A DNA stretch of 64,000 bases from assembly GCF_048892425.1 (NCBI RefSeq), contig NZ_JBLZHU010000004.1, positions 338,188 through 402,187 on the forward strand, given 5' to 3'. This DNA is from Pacificispira sp002696645 (GTDB taxonomy: Bacteria > Pseudomonadota > Alphaproteobacteria > UBA8366 > Aestuariispiraceae). The notes under the pieces were generated by a model, which saw nothing but the letters and a program-made list of their open reading frames with translations, made no database searches and was not told the origin of the DNA. This document shows positions 8,756 to 17,337 of the stretch, piece after piece. A program made the translations under genes and the position numbers. Each line of letters begins with the position of its first letter. The first letter of the stretch is position 1.

Positions 8756-9683
8756 GGAGGCTGACGCAGCATTATTACCTGGTTTTCAGCGTCAATTCGT
8801 TGATATTGACGGGGCGCAGGTCCTCGCGCTAACAGGCGGCACTGGACCGGCTCTACTGATGTTGCATGGGGATCCACAGACCCATTTGTGCTGGCATCAC
8901 ATCGCGCCGCGCCTGGCTGAACGATTCAGTGTCGTTCTGACCGATCTGCGGGGGCGGGGCGAAACCCATAAGCCCGGTCACGCAGAAGGGCATGACGCCT
9001 ACACAAAGCGTCAAATGGCCCGTGAACAGATCGCGGTAATGCGGGCATTGGGGCATGGTACCTTCGCGCTTGTCGGACATGACAGGGGCGCACGCGTCGC
9101 CCGGCGATTGGCCCTGGACCATCCGCAGACTGTCACGCACCTTGCCATCATGGACATCATCCCGGCCTTGGATTTCTATGAGGGTCTTAATGCCCAAATT
9201 GCGCAGGATTATTTCTACTTTTCTTTCCTGACTCAGGATTACCCGATTCCAGACACGCTGATTGGCAAGAATGCTGAGGCATTCATACGCCTGATTCTGT
9301 TCGGGTTGGTTGAGGAGGCCGATTGCTATGATCCGCTGGCGTTAAAAGCCTATCTGACGGCGCATATACAGTCAGCCTCCGTCACCGCAATGTGTGAGTG
9401 TTTCAGGGCTGGCTATCATATCGATCAGAAGCACGACGCCGCAGACCGTACATCGGGGAAAAAAATACAGTGCCCTACCCTCGTCCTCTGGGGGCAACAT
9501 GGGGTTGTTGGGCGGCATTTTGACGTTAAAAGTATTTGGCGAGGCTGGTGCGAACACCCCCAATTCACCCCGATGCCAAGCGGGCACTTCATCCCGGAAG
9601 AAGCGCCCGAAGTGGCCTTCAACGCCCTAAATAACTTTTTAAGGACACGCGACCTAGATCAAAAGAACCAGAGTCAGCGTTAA
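8742..9683 (+). CDS. alpha/beta hydrolase, haloacetate dehalogenase-like
   Basis: 313-residue alpha/beta hydrolase that resembles fluoroacetate dehalogenases. The nucleophile elbow GHDRGARVARR gives Asp114 with carboxylate-binding Arg115 and Arg118; Asp138 (in IMDIIP) and His282 (in PSGHF) complete the catalytic set, all at nearly constant offset from the well-studied Rhodopseudomonas enzyme (D110, R111, R114, D134, H280, from memory). The halide-pocket pair His-Trp of that enzyme aligns with Tyr159-Phe160 here, so defluorination is doubtful; another 2-haloacid or an ester is possible. It is translationally coupled to the ArsR gene. Confidence 0.85.
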   Translation: MSIFEEADAALLPGFQRQFVDIDGAQVLALTGGTGPALLMLHGDPQTHLCWHHIAPRLAERFSVVLTDLRGRGETHKPGHAEGHDAYTKRQMAREQIAVMRALGHGTFALVGHDRGARVARRLALDHPQTVTHLAIMDIIPALDFYEGLNAQIAQDYFYFSFLTQDYPIPDTLIGKNAEAFIRLILFGLVEEADCYDPLALKAYLTAHIQSASVTAMCECFRAGYHIDQKHDAADRTSGKKIQCPTLVLWGQHGVVGRHFDVKSIWRGWCEHPQFTPMPSGHFIPEEAPEVAFNALNNFLRTRDLDQKNQSQR

Positions 9684-9716
9684 AATCATACCTGATGTTA
9701 AAGATAGGACCCAATC

Positions 9717-10610
9717 ATGACCCGCGAAACAATCTACCTTCCCGACCGGGGCTTGGACCACCTTGTCCTGGCTGTGGCTGCCCTGGAAAGAGCGCAGGAA
9801 ACCTATGCTCAATTGGGCTTCACCCTGACGCCCCGAGCGGAACATAGCTGGGGCACGGCCAATCAGTTGGTTCAGTTGCAAGGCAGCTTTCTGGAAGTTC
9901 TGGAAGTCGCCGCACCGGAAAAGCTGTTTCCCCATGGGGGTCGAACTTTCAGTTTCGGTGCGTTCCTGAATGACTATTCCAAACATCGGGAAGGCTGTGC
10001 GATGGTCGTGTTTGAAAGCCACGACGCCCGCGCGGACCGGGATCAGTTTGCACAGCGGGGCCTGCCCGATCTGGACCCCTTTGATTTTGAGCGCCAGGCA
10101 AAGCTGCCGGACGGTAGCTCGGTGCGGGTCGCCTTTTCGCTGGCCTTCGCGCCACCACCCGAAATGCCGGACGCCGCCTTCTTCACCTGCCAGCAACACG
10201 CGCCGGAATATTTCTGGAAGCCGGATTATCAGAAACATCCCAACGGCGCGAAAACCCTGGAAGAAGTTGCCATCATCGCCAAGGATCCAGACTCCCTGCG
10301 ACCCATCCTGGAAAAACTGCAGGCACCAGAAGCCGTTCATTCAGACCCGGATGGCCTGACCTGTGAGACCATGCGGGGCCGCATTCGTGTCATGACCCTG
10401 GACAACTATCAATTATGGTATGGGGAAGGGGCGGCCAGTTCAGCCCCGGCTACCCCGCATTTTGCAGCCATGCGCATTGGTGTTGCCGATATTCAGGCAA
10501 CACAGGCTTTGTTAGATCAACAGAATGTGCACTATCATTGGGCCAGGGCGGGCTTGATCGTACCCTCCCTTTCAGTGCACGGTTGCTGTCTGGCCTTTGC
10601 CCAGATTTAG
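9717..10610 (+). CDS. VOC family protein (glyoxalase-like domain)
   Basis: 297-residue protein of the vicinal-oxygen-chelate superfamily, glyoxalase-like domain type. The first beta-alpha-beta module begins GLDHLVLAVAALERAQETYAQLGF, with the His that often binds metal, and a second module follows from about residue 150. Such proteins usually bind or convert small hydrophobic or aromatic metabolites with a divalent metal, but this subgroup has no settled activity. It starts 33 bp after the dehalogenase-like gene on the same strand and may belong to its transcript. Confidence 0.82.
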   Translation: MTRETIYLPDRGLDHLVLAVAALERAQETYAQLGFTLTPRAEHSWGTANQLVQLQGSFLEVLEVAAPEKLFPHGGRTFSFGAFLNDYSKHREGCAMVVFESHDARADRDQFAQRGLPDLDPFDFERQAKLPDGSSVRVAFSLAFAPPPEMPDAAFFTCQQHAPEYFWKPDYQKHPNGAKTLEEVAIIAKDPDSLRPILEKLQAPEAVHSDPDGLTCETMRGRIRVMTLDNYQLWYGEGAASSAPATPHFAAMRIGVADIQATQALLDQQNVHYHWARAGLIVPSLSVHGCCLAFAQI

Positions 10611-10621
10611 ATCGGACCCAA

Positions 10622-11152
10622 ATGACGGCCTTAGGCTCTATGCTCACTACCCGCTCGATACGCCCAGGCTGGTTTGGCGTTGTTGTGCTGTGCCTGATCG
10701 CAGCGACCACCAGCGGCTGTCAGACGACGGGGACTGTACCGCCCAGCCCGGCCCCTGCGACCGTCTATAGCGGTTATTTCATTTGGGATTCTGAGCGTCC
10801 CCATGGCGATGCGGCTTTGCAATGCATTCAACTGGTCTTCACAGACAGGGAGACATTACAGGATGGCCGCCTGCGCTTGACTGGCGTATCGCGCTATATC
10901 ACCGGGCCGGATAATGAGATCAATTTCGTCGACACGGAATTAATCTATGACCCCTTAAAACACAGTTTCGAGCTGTGGGAGCGCAATGCCACCAGCGATA
11001 ATTTTGTCGCGGACGGTCGCTTCAAGGGTCAGTTTAAGCCTGATGCCCTGTTTTTGAATGGTGTATGGGCAAGTGACTCTGGCGGAGAATCCGGCAGGCT
11101 TACTCTGCGCAAAGGGGCGGATGCCCCCTGCACCATGGCCGCAGATGTTTGA
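10622..11152 (+). CDS. hypothetical lipoprotein
   Basis: 176-residue protein with a lipoprotein signal: a hydrophobic stretch at residues 17-29 and the lipobox TSGC, placing the acylated Cys at residue 33 (27 if the second Met is the start). The mature part has no recognised domain; it begins with a short Thr/Pro/Ala linker followed by a probably beta-rich domain (YSGYFIWDSERP, GRLRLTGVSRYI). The start at 10622 lies 11 bp after the VOC gene. An upstream extension of the frame to 10415 overlaps that gene and is rejected. Function unknown. Confidence 0.75.
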   Translation: MTALGSMLTTRSIRPGWFGVVVLCLIAATTSGCQTTGTVPPSPAPATVYSGYFIWDSERPHGDAALQCIQLVFTDRETLQDGRLRLTGVSRYITGPDNEINFVDTELIYDPLKHSFELWERNATSDNFVADGRFKGQFKPDALFLNGVWASDSGGESGRLTLRKGADAPCTMAADV

Positions 11153-11170
11153 TTAAATCCTGGCTTCGGG

Positions 11171-11575
11171 TTATTGGCCGAACTGAGAAACCTGCGTTAT
11201 GACAACGCTCGACACTATATCCGCCCCGAAGGCTTCTCTGATTTCCGTATCCAGCAAGGCCCGAACCGATTCAAATGTATAGGAGTCATGGGTTGCGAAG
11301 TAATCTGACAAAGCCCCAAAAACGATGGATTGAACCTTGGGCTTATTCGCGGTCAGATAGGCAGCATTGCTGGGATTGCTGTATTCCAGCTGATAGGAAA
11401 CAGCCAGGTTTCTAATGCCACACTCGGTACCAGACATCTGAACCACAGCCTGCCCCATATCCAGATAACTGCCTCCTGCGGGTGCTTCACTGGCCTGAAC
11501 AGAAGTTTTCACCGCCAAAAAACACAGCATTAGAATGGCTGTTATGCATGTCCAAACTTGATCATTCAGTCTCAT
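11171..11575 (-). CDS. exported or anchored protein, FliL-like C-terminus
   Basis: 134-residue protein with one N-terminal hydrophobic segment (VWTCITAILMLCFLAV) serving as signal peptide or anchor. The C-terminal half (PKVQSIVFGALSDYF ... VRALLDTEIREAFG ... VVITQVSQFGQ) resembles the periplasmic FliL domain, with regularly spaced hydrophobics and the final strand ending in Q. It is unlinked to other flagellar genes here, so a stator-associated role is only a suggestion. The start at 11575 is chosen because GGGG lies about 6 bp upstream; the frame is open to an ATG at 11650. Confidence 0.6.
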   Translation of the reverse strand: MRLNDQVWTCITAILMLCFLAVKTSVQASEAPAGGSYLDMGQAVVQMSGTECGIRNLAVSYQLEYSNPSNAAYLTANKPKVQSIVFGALSDYFATHDSYTFESVRALLDTEIREAFGADIVSSVVITQVSQFGQ

Positions 11576-11682
11576 TTCTAACCCCAATCGCCCAAGTCCC
11601 AAATCAACACCGATCTCGATGCGTGCATCACAATGACCACATTGATTCATATGGCATATTCAGTCATATCGATAAACGACGA

Positions 11683-12288
11683 CTATTTGAATGTTTTGTG
11701 CATGGCGGCAGACAATTCGATTTCCCCCTGATCTCGCAGTCGGTCTGCGACACTTTGCGCAACGTCCTGTGGTTTGTTCTGCGACAGCTTGGCCTTACCG
11801 TCGATCTGGTCAACGGTCATGTGAAAGGCAACAATGCCCCGGCGCATACCGGCCATGAAGGCAGGATCGGTGAGATCAGGCGCCCATCCCCCATCCCCTT
11901 CGTATTTGTGGGACAGCGTATTCATCAACCACGTTATTTTTGCGTCATCATCCAACACTTTTGGGCGCCCAATGACACGGGCCAGCGTATAGTTCCAGGT
12001 TGGAACGGACTTTGACGGATCCGGGTACCAGGTTGGCGAAATATAAGCATGCGGCCCCATAAAAACCGCCTGGGCCACACGCTCCCCGTCAAACAGCCGC
12101 CAATGTGGGTTCGCCCGTGCCATATGGCCGTACAAAACCGCACCGTCGATTATCATTGGTAAAGGCGTCGTAAAGGGAATGTGTTCGGCGGAATCTCCGG
12201 CGCTGATCAAGAGCCCAAAACTATTTTTCGCAATATCCGATAATATCCTTTCAGACTCTGTTAAATTAAATACTTCCGGTAGAAACAT
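11683..12288 (-). CDS. FMN-binding PaiB-family protein
   Basis: 201-residue protein of the PaiB family (FMN-binding split barrel). The opening MFLPEVFNLTESE, the barrel strands FGLLISAG and IPFTTPLPMII, GHMARANPHWR, and the signature AYISPTWYPDPSKSVPTWNY are characteristic. Bacillus PaiB was described as a negative regulator of sporulation and protease genes, but most homologues are probably flavin- or heme-binding oxidoreductases. It stands alone, without a PaiA acetyltransferase. A clear ribosome-binding site (GGAGG, 6 bp before the ATG) fixes the start. Confidence 0.9.
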   Translation of the reverse strand: MFLPEVFNLTESERILSDIAKNSFGLLISAGDSAEHIPFTTPLPMIIDGAVLYGHMARANPHWRLFDGERVAQAVFMGPHAYISPTWYPDPSKSVPTWNYTLARVIGRPKVLDDDAKITWLMNTLSHKYEGDGGWAPDLTDPAFMAGMRRGIVAFHMTVDQIDGKAKLSQNKPQDVAQSVADRLRDQGEIELSAAMHKTFK

Positions 12289-12500
12289 CTTATCCTCCAG
12301 CGGGTGTAATTGGACCAGAATATGATCTTATTTTCCATCGCAGCACAGGGTCATTTTCCTTAATTTTCTGGGGCCAATAGCTGGGTTGGGCGGCAAGATT
12401 CACGGTTCCGTCACACATCTATCTGTGGTATAAGGCGGCTGCCTTTTTGGGGTCGGCATATGACAAACTATAATCGCGCGCTTTAAGGATCATATCCAGC

Positions 12501-12821
12501 ATGACGAGTCCCTATCTGGAAAGGCCAAGGAGGGAGCTTGGCCAGGCATTAAAGGACTGTGGCATAAACCGCAGTGACTTCGGATTCCATCCGCAACATG
12601 CCAAATCTCACTCCCATCCGACGACCAGCCCTTGGACCCGAACAGGTATTACCGAAAAAACATGTTTACGATCCAGCAAATGGATCATTGCCGCTTTTGC
12701 CATCCTGATTGCATCTGCCGCCGTGCTGGTTGCGACCACAACACCAGGCCAACAGGTTGCGCAGGAACCAAACGCTGACGACGTCATCAATATTGCGCCA
12801 GCGGCAGGTGGGCCTCAGTAA
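12501..12821 (+). CDS. hypothetical single-pass membrane protein
   Basis: 106-residue protein with a cytoplasmic N-terminus opening MTSPYLERPRRELGQALKDC, a basic patch, one transmembrane helix at about residues 60-80 (WIIAAFAILIASAAVLVATT) and a short periplasmic tail. AAGGA lies about 11 bp upstream of the ATG and an intrinsic terminator follows 50 bp after the stop, which supports expression. No family function is recognised. The 200 bp upstream (12289-12500) are non-coding. Confidence 0.6.
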   Translation: MTSPYLERPRRELGQALKDCGINRSDFGFHPQHAKSHSHPTTSPWTRTGITEKTCLRSSKWIIAAFAILIASAAVLVATTTPGQQVAQEPNADDVINIAPAAGGPQ

Positions 12822-12871
12822 GAATTCAACAGCGGCAGGCTTTTCTATGCATTGCCTTTTAAAGTCACAAA

Positions 12872-12895
12872 AAACGGAGCCTGAAGGCTCCGTTT
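12872..12895. terminator. bidirectional intrinsic terminator
   Basis: Perfect 10-bp stem (AAACGGAGCC / GGCTCCGTTT) with a TGAA loop. A T-rich run follows on the plus strand and the matching A-run precedes it, so it can end both the small membrane-protein gene and the converging sdh operon. Confidence 0.85.
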
Positions 12896-12925
12896 CTTAT
12901 TATACAAACCTGTTCGTCTACCCCA

Positions 12926-13708
12926 TCACCCTTGCCGCGCGATCATCATCTTCTTGATTTCCGCAATTGCCTTGGCCGGGTTCAGACCTTTCGGGCAGGT
13001 CTTGGAACAATTCATAATGGTGTGACAGCGATACAGCCGGAAGGGATCTTCCAGATTATCCAGTCTTTCACCAGTCGCCTCATCCCGACTATCGACAAGC
13101 CAACGATAGGCCTGCAACAGAACAGCGGGGCCCAGATAACGCTCGCTGTTCCACCAATAGCTTGGGCAGGACGTGGCGCAGGAAAAGCACAGAATGCATT
13201 CGTACAGCCCGTCCAGCTTGCGCCGGTCTTCGGGTGTCTGCAGCCGCTCCTTGTCAGGCGGGGGCGGTGTTTTGGATTTCAGCCATGGCTCAACAGAAGC
13301 CAACTGGGCATAAGCATTATTCAGGTCTGGCACCAGATCCTTGACCACCTTCATATGGGGCAGTGGATAGATGTTCACCTCGTCCTTCACATCATCGATG
13401 AACTTGGTACAGGCCAGCGTGTTGGTGCCGTCAATATTCATCGCACAGGACCCGCAAATTCCCTCACGACAGGAGCGACGGAAAGTCAGGGTCTGGTCCA
13501 CCTCATTCTTAATCTTGATCAGCGCATCCAGAACCATTGGGCCACATTCATCCAGATCCACCTCATAGGTGTCGACCTGGGGCGTCTTCCCATCATCCGG
13601 GTTCCAGCGATAGATATTGAACTTCCGGACATTCTTCCCACCGGATTTAACCGGCCAGGATGTTCCTTTGCCAATCTTTGAATTAGCAGGCAGTGCGAAT
13701 TCAGCCAT
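12926..13708 (-). CDS. sdhB: succinate dehydrogenase iron-sulfur subunit
   Basis: 260-residue electron-transfer subunit of complex II. It holds the [2Fe-2S] motif CREGICGSC in the N-terminal ferredoxin domain and the two C-terminal cluster sets CILCFSCATSCP ([4Fe-4S]) and CHTIMNC..CP ([3Fe-4S]), passing electrons from FAD in SdhA to ubiquinone at the membrane subunits. It is the last gene of sdhCDAB, 29 bp after sdhA, and ends before a bidirectional terminator. Length and motifs are those of a normal functional protein. Confidence 0.98.
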   Translation of the reverse strand: MAEFALPANSKIGKGTSWPVKSGGKNVRKFNIYRWNPDDGKTPQVDTYEVDLDECGPMVLDALIKIKNEVDQTLTFRRSCREGICGSCAMNIDGTNTLACTKFIDDVKDEVNIYPLPHMKVVKDLVPDLNNAYAQLASVEPWLKSKTPPPPDKERLQTPEDRRKLDGLYECILCFSCATSCPSYWWNSERYLGPAVLLQAYRWLVDSRDEATGERLDNLEDPFRLYRCHTIMNCSKTCPKGLNPAKAIAEIKKMMIARQG

Positions 13709-13737
13709 AACCTATAATCCTCGTTTCACGAATGCTC

Positions 13738-15531
13738 TTAATAGACGCGGGCCTTGGGCGGGATGGCCTGAACATCATTGGTCATCGGGCTCATTGTAAC
13801 GGGGCGATAATCCAGTTTCACCGTTCCGTCCTCATTCAGCCAGGCCAGAGTGTGTTTCATCCATTCCTTGTCGTTCCGCTCGGAATAATCCTCCCGAGCT
13901 TGTGCGCCGCGGCTTTCCTTGCGGTTCTCAGCGCCGACAATCGTGACCATCGCCTGGCCGATCAGGTTTTCAAATTCCAGTGTTTCCACCAGATCCGAAT
14001 TCCAGACCATGCCGCGATCAGAAACAGAGATATCGTCCTTATCGGCCCAAATCTTCTTCAATTCATCAATGCCTTCCTGCAGGACTTCGCCGGTGCGGAA
14101 CACAGCACAGTTATTCTGCATAACATGCTGCATACGCCCGCGAAGTGCCGCAGTCGTGGTCGATCCTTTGGCATGACGCAGCCGATCAAAACGATCAATT
14201 GCCGCATCAGTCGCATCCTTAGTCAAAGGCCGCGTCTTTTCCGTCGGATCCACGGTTTCTGCGCATCGATTGGCGACAGAACGCCCAAACACGACCAGGT
14301 CCAGCAAGGAATTGGATCCCAAGCGGTTTGCCCCATGAACGGATACGCATGCCGCTTCCCCCGCCGCCATCAGACCCGGAACGGGAGAATTCGGATCCCC
14401 GTCCTTCAGAGTGACAACCTCACCATGATAATTGGTCTGAATGCCGCCCATATTATAATGGCAGGTCGGGATAACCGGAATCGGCTCCTTGGTCACATCG
14501 ACACCGGCAAAAATTTTCGCGGTTTCTTCAATGCCAGGCAGGCGCTCATGGATGACCGCCGGGGACAGATGTTCCAGATGCAGGTGGATATGATCCTTTT
14601 TCGCACCAACGCCCCGGCCTTCCCGGATTTCCATGGTCATAGAGCGGGAGACAACATCCCGGCTGGCCAGATCCTTAGCAGACGGCGCATAGCGTTCCAT
14701 AAAGCGCTCGCCCTCTGAATTGGTCAGATAGCCGCCTTCCCCGCGCACGCCTTCAGTGATTAGACACCCCGCCCCGTAAATGCCCGTCGGGTGGAACTGA
14801 ACGAATTCGCAATCCTGCAGCGGCAGACCGGCGCGCAGCACCATGCCACCGCCATCGCCTGTGCAGGTATGGGCAGACGTCGCTGAGAAGAAGACGCGGC
14901 CGTAACCGCCGGTCGCCAGCACTGTCTGTTTTGCGTTAAAGCGATGCAGCGTCCCGTCATCCAGGTTCCAGGCGAGGACGCCCCGGCAAGAGCCATCGTC
15001 ATCCATGATCAGGTCGATGGCGAAATATTCGATAAAGAATTCCGCGTCATGCTTCAGCGATTGTTGATACAGCGTATGCAACATCGCGTGTCCGGTCCGG
15101 TCGGCGGCGGCACAAGTGCGCTGTGCCGCCGGACCTTCTCCGAATTTCGTTGTCATGCCGCCAAAGGGTCGCTGATAGATCTTGCCGTCTTCGGTGCGGC
15201 TGAAAGGCACGCCATAATGTTCCAGTTCGACAATCGCGGGCGCGGCTTCGCGCACCATATATTCGATCGCGTCCTGGTCGCCTAACCAGTCAGACCCTTT
15301 GACAGTGTCATACATGTGCCAACGCCAGTCATCCGGGCCCATATTGCCCAGAGCTGCCGAAATCCCTCCCTGCGCTGCAACGGTATGAGAGCGGGTCGGG
15401 AACACCTTGGTGACACAGGCTGTCTTCAGACCTTTTTCTGCCAGTCCAAACGTGGCACGCAACCCGGCGCCGCCAGCCCCCACGACGACGACGTCATAGG
15501 AATGATCAATCACGGTATAGGCTTCAGTCAT
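13738..15531 (-). CDS. sdhA: succinate dehydrogenase flavoprotein subunit
   Basis: 597-residue catalytic subunit that oxidises succinate to fumarate with covalently bound FAD. Visible are the dinucleotide fold VVVGAGGAGLRAT, the FAD-attachment His in TRSHTVAAQGG, HPTGIYGAGCLITEGVRGEGG, the substrate-binding RSMTMEI and CHYNMGGI segments, and GEAACVSVHGANRLGSNSL. The C-terminus ends LDYRPV...YPP/ARVY as usual. Third gene of sdhCDAB. Confidence 0.98.
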   Translation of the reverse strand: MTEAYTVIDHSYDVVVVGAGGAGLRATFGLAEKGLKTACVTKVFPTRSHTVAAQGGISAALGNMGPDDWRWHMYDTVKGSDWLGDQDAIEYMVREAAPAIVELEHYGVPFSRTEDGKIYQRPFGGMTTKFGEGPAAQRTCAAADRTGHAMLHTLYQQSLKHDAEFFIEYFAIDLIMDDDGSCRGVLAWNLDDGTLHRFNAKQTVLATGGYGRVFFSATSAHTCTGDGGGMVLRAGLPLQDCEFVQFHPTGIYGAGCLITEGVRGEGGYLTNSEGERFMERYAPSAKDLASRDVVSRSMTMEIREGRGVGAKKDHIHLHLEHLSPAVIHERLPGIEETAKIFAGVDVTKEPIPVIPTCHYNMGGIQTNYHGEVVTLKDGDPNSPVPGLMAAGEAACVSVHGANRLGSNSLLDLVVFGRSVANRCAETVDPTEKTRPLTKDATDAAIDRFDRLRHAKGSTTTAALRGRMQHVMQNNCAVFRTGEVLQEGIDELKKIWADKDDISVSDRGMVWNSDLVETLEFENLIGQAMVTIVGAENRKESRGAQAREDYSERNDKEWMKHTLAWLNEDGTVKLDYRPVTMSPMTNDVQAIPPKARVY

Positions 15532-15588
15532 TCTCGGATCCCTCTTTCGGGTTAGTCCGTGTTTTCAACAAGCAGCGTTTTCCGCGCA

Positions 15589-15969
15589 TCAGGCGGTAAA
15601 GGCCACCTTCAGCACCGCAAACACCGCAGCAACCGCCAGCGCGACAGAGGCCAGCTTGACCACCAGCATGACACCAACTTTTGCGGCTTCGCCATGGATG
15701 TAGTCCTCTACGACGACTTGCAAACCCAATTGCAGGTGATGGAATGTCGCACCGATCAGCAACACCATCATAATGGCGTTGAAGGGAGAGGCGAGCCAGT
15801 TAGCCATTTCGCCATGCTCTGCCCCGGCATGCCCCACCATTGAAAGGATAAACCACAGCGTCAGCGGCACCAGCGCCACCGCTGTCACACGCTGCATCCA
15901 CCAATGATGCGTTCCACTGCGGGCCGATCCCAGTCCGCGCACCTGGCCAAGTGGTGTCTTCAAACTCAT
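15589..15969 (-). CDS. sdhD: succinate dehydrogenase membrane anchor subunit
   Basis: 126-residue hydrophobic protein with three transmembrane helices. GSARSGTHHWWMQRVTAVAL at the start, and the helix around FHHLQLGLQVVVEDYIHGE with the His and the Asp-Tyr pair near the heme b and quinone site, identify SdhD. It anchors complex II in the inner membrane. A ribosome-binding site (AGGGGAT) precedes the ATG; the gene lies between sdhC (35 bp) and sdhA (57 bp). Confidence 0.95.
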   Translation of the reverse strand: MSLKTPLGQVRGLGSARSGTHHWWMQRVTAVALVPLTLWFILSMVGHAGAEHGEMANWLASPFNAIMMVLLIGATFHHLQLGLQVVVEDYIHGEAAKVGVMLVVKLASVALAVAAVFAVLKVAFTA

Positions 15970-16004
15970 CTGTATATCCCCTGTTGTCTCTTACGCCACC
16001 AGCG

Positions 16005-16391
16005 TCAAATGGCGAAATACCCAATGATCCATGTTACCAATGTCAGGCACGCCGCCACGATGGGCACCGCATGTCCTGTCCTTTGGGCCACATCCAGATC
16101 AAATCCATGGCCTGTATCCCAGACCAGATGTCGAACACCATTTGCAAGATGATAAAACAAGGCAAAGGTCCAGCCGAACAAGAACAGTCGACCAAAGAAG
16201 CTGCCCATAACGGCTTGCGCACTCCCGAAGGCTTCAGGCCCTGTCGCCAGCGCCACCAGCCACCAGACCAAAAGCAACGTCCCAACCCCCAGCGCAATAC
16301 CCGTCGCGCGATGAAGGATGGAATAGGCCATGGTCCACTGCCAACGATAAATCTGCAAATGCGGAGATAGCGGTCGATTTTCCGTCGTCAT
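16005..16391 (-). CDS. sdhC: succinate dehydrogenase cytochrome b556 subunit
   Basis: 128-residue three-helix membrane protein. The motif RPLSPHLQIYRW and SILHRATGIALGVG (quinone-site Ser and Arg), and the heme-ligand His in the second helix (FYHLANGVRHLVWD), are diagnostic for SdhC. The ATG at 16391 (reading MTTENRPLSPHLQ) is chosen, with AAGG about 10 bp upstream; the frame stays open to 16436, but the extra 15 residues are not part of the family. First gene of the sdh operon. Confidence 0.95.
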   Translation of the reverse strand: MTTENRPLSPHLQIYRWQWTMAYSILHRATGIALGVGTLLLVWWLVALATGPEAFGSAQAVMGSFFGRLFLFGWTFALFYHLANGVRHLVWDTGHGFDLDVAQRTGHAVPIVAACLTLVTWIIGYFAI

Positions 16392-16540
16392 GCTTTGATA
16401 CCTTTTTTGACTACTCGCCTCAGCGGCTGCGCACACAGTAAGGTCTCAGCCCGAACTGTCAAAATGTTTTGCATTGCAGCAGGATTACGGCACTTCAAAT
16501 AGACCCGGCGCCATACAGAAAATCCAAACAAAACAGGCGG

Positions 16541-16740
16541 TTAAAAAACCGCATTAAACAATTGTGGATAAGTCTGTGAGTAAATTGTTATTAAATTGTT
16601 ATTAAGTATAAATACACTCAACAACTTTTTTTACATTGTTATTACTTTTTTGTAGACTTCGTTGTAATGCGAACGCAAGATTTTATCAACGCGGTTGTTG
16701 TGACTTCAGTCTTTAATTTTTGTTCTTGTTACTGAACTTC
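16541..16740. promoter_or_regulatory. AT-rich island with DnaA box and tandem CtrA-type boxes (candidate origin or cell-cycle promoter)
   Basis: About 200 bp of strongly AT-rich DNA in an otherwise GC-richer window. It contains a perfect DnaA box on the minus strand (TGTGGATAA at 16563-16571) and, 19 bp further on, an 11-bp tandem repeat whose second unit makes a full CtrA box, TTAA (16591-16594)-N7-TTAA (16602-16605). The preceding GTAA gives an overlapping near-match. Two further TTAA pairs (16541/16554, and beyond the island at 17441-17460) are spaced by 9 bp. This combination occurs in Caulobacter-type origins and in CtrA-controlled promoters. One DnaA box alone does not prove an origin. 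Confidence 0.4.
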
Positions 16741-17337
16741 TGGTTCAGTGAGAGCATAGATAAAGAGATGGAGGGGTGGCTCAAGGCCCTTTGGGATTTT
16801 GACCACAACAACGCCAGACGGTTCGAAACATCATTCTCGCGGATGGCGTTTCATGAAGGGCCGAATGGGGTGACTGTCGGCTGGACGGGCTTGCGATGTT
16901 TTGGGCAACCGGGACATTCTTGCATCCGGAAAGATCGGTGGTCTCTGTGACAGATACCCGCGCGGGCGACGCATCTCCCCCTTGGGAAACGCGACCGGCG
17001 TGGCGGCGAGTAGAATGACCCGAAGACCAGGTGCTTTGCCAGGGTGACCAGGACATCGGATCGGACCAAAAGCCGCACTGGATCGTCATTGATGTTCACG
17101 ACACTGCGCTGACGCGTGGGAGGCCTCGCTCTCCGGAGGCTCCGTGAAGCCGCTACGGCTTTGGCTGTGGCAGCATCGTCACCGGGACGACGCCAGACGT
17201 CCTGACTGTCGATTCGGAGCCTCGCGCGCGTCCTTCAAGCCGCCGCATTCAGGTGAAAACCTCACCAGGATCGGCTAATCGAGGGTGAGACACACCACCC
17301 GGTGTGCTTCCCTCGACCAAGGGGCTTGAGAACAAAT
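16741..17337 (+). ncRNA. candidate long structured non-coding RNA, family not recognised
   Basis: Most of the 1.1-kb space between sdhC and 17522 has no convincing gene. From about 16741 the composition shifts from AT-rich to GC-rich and hairpins become frequent: for example TCGAGGG/CCCTCGA (17279-17316) enclosing CACACC/GGTGTG. The stretch ends in a strong plus-strand intrinsic terminator, so a transcript of roughly 600-700 nt is plausible. The RNase P signature, SRP RNA core and tmRNA tag were looked for and not found. One open frame (16768-16950, starting MEGWLKALWDFDHNN) could be a 60-residue peptide but matches nothing known. Boundaries are approximate. Confidence 0.3.

Noticed and set aside
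10415..10621. N-terminal extension of the lipoprotein gene
   Set aside because: It overlaps the VOC gene in another frame and would bury the signal peptide in the middle of the protein.
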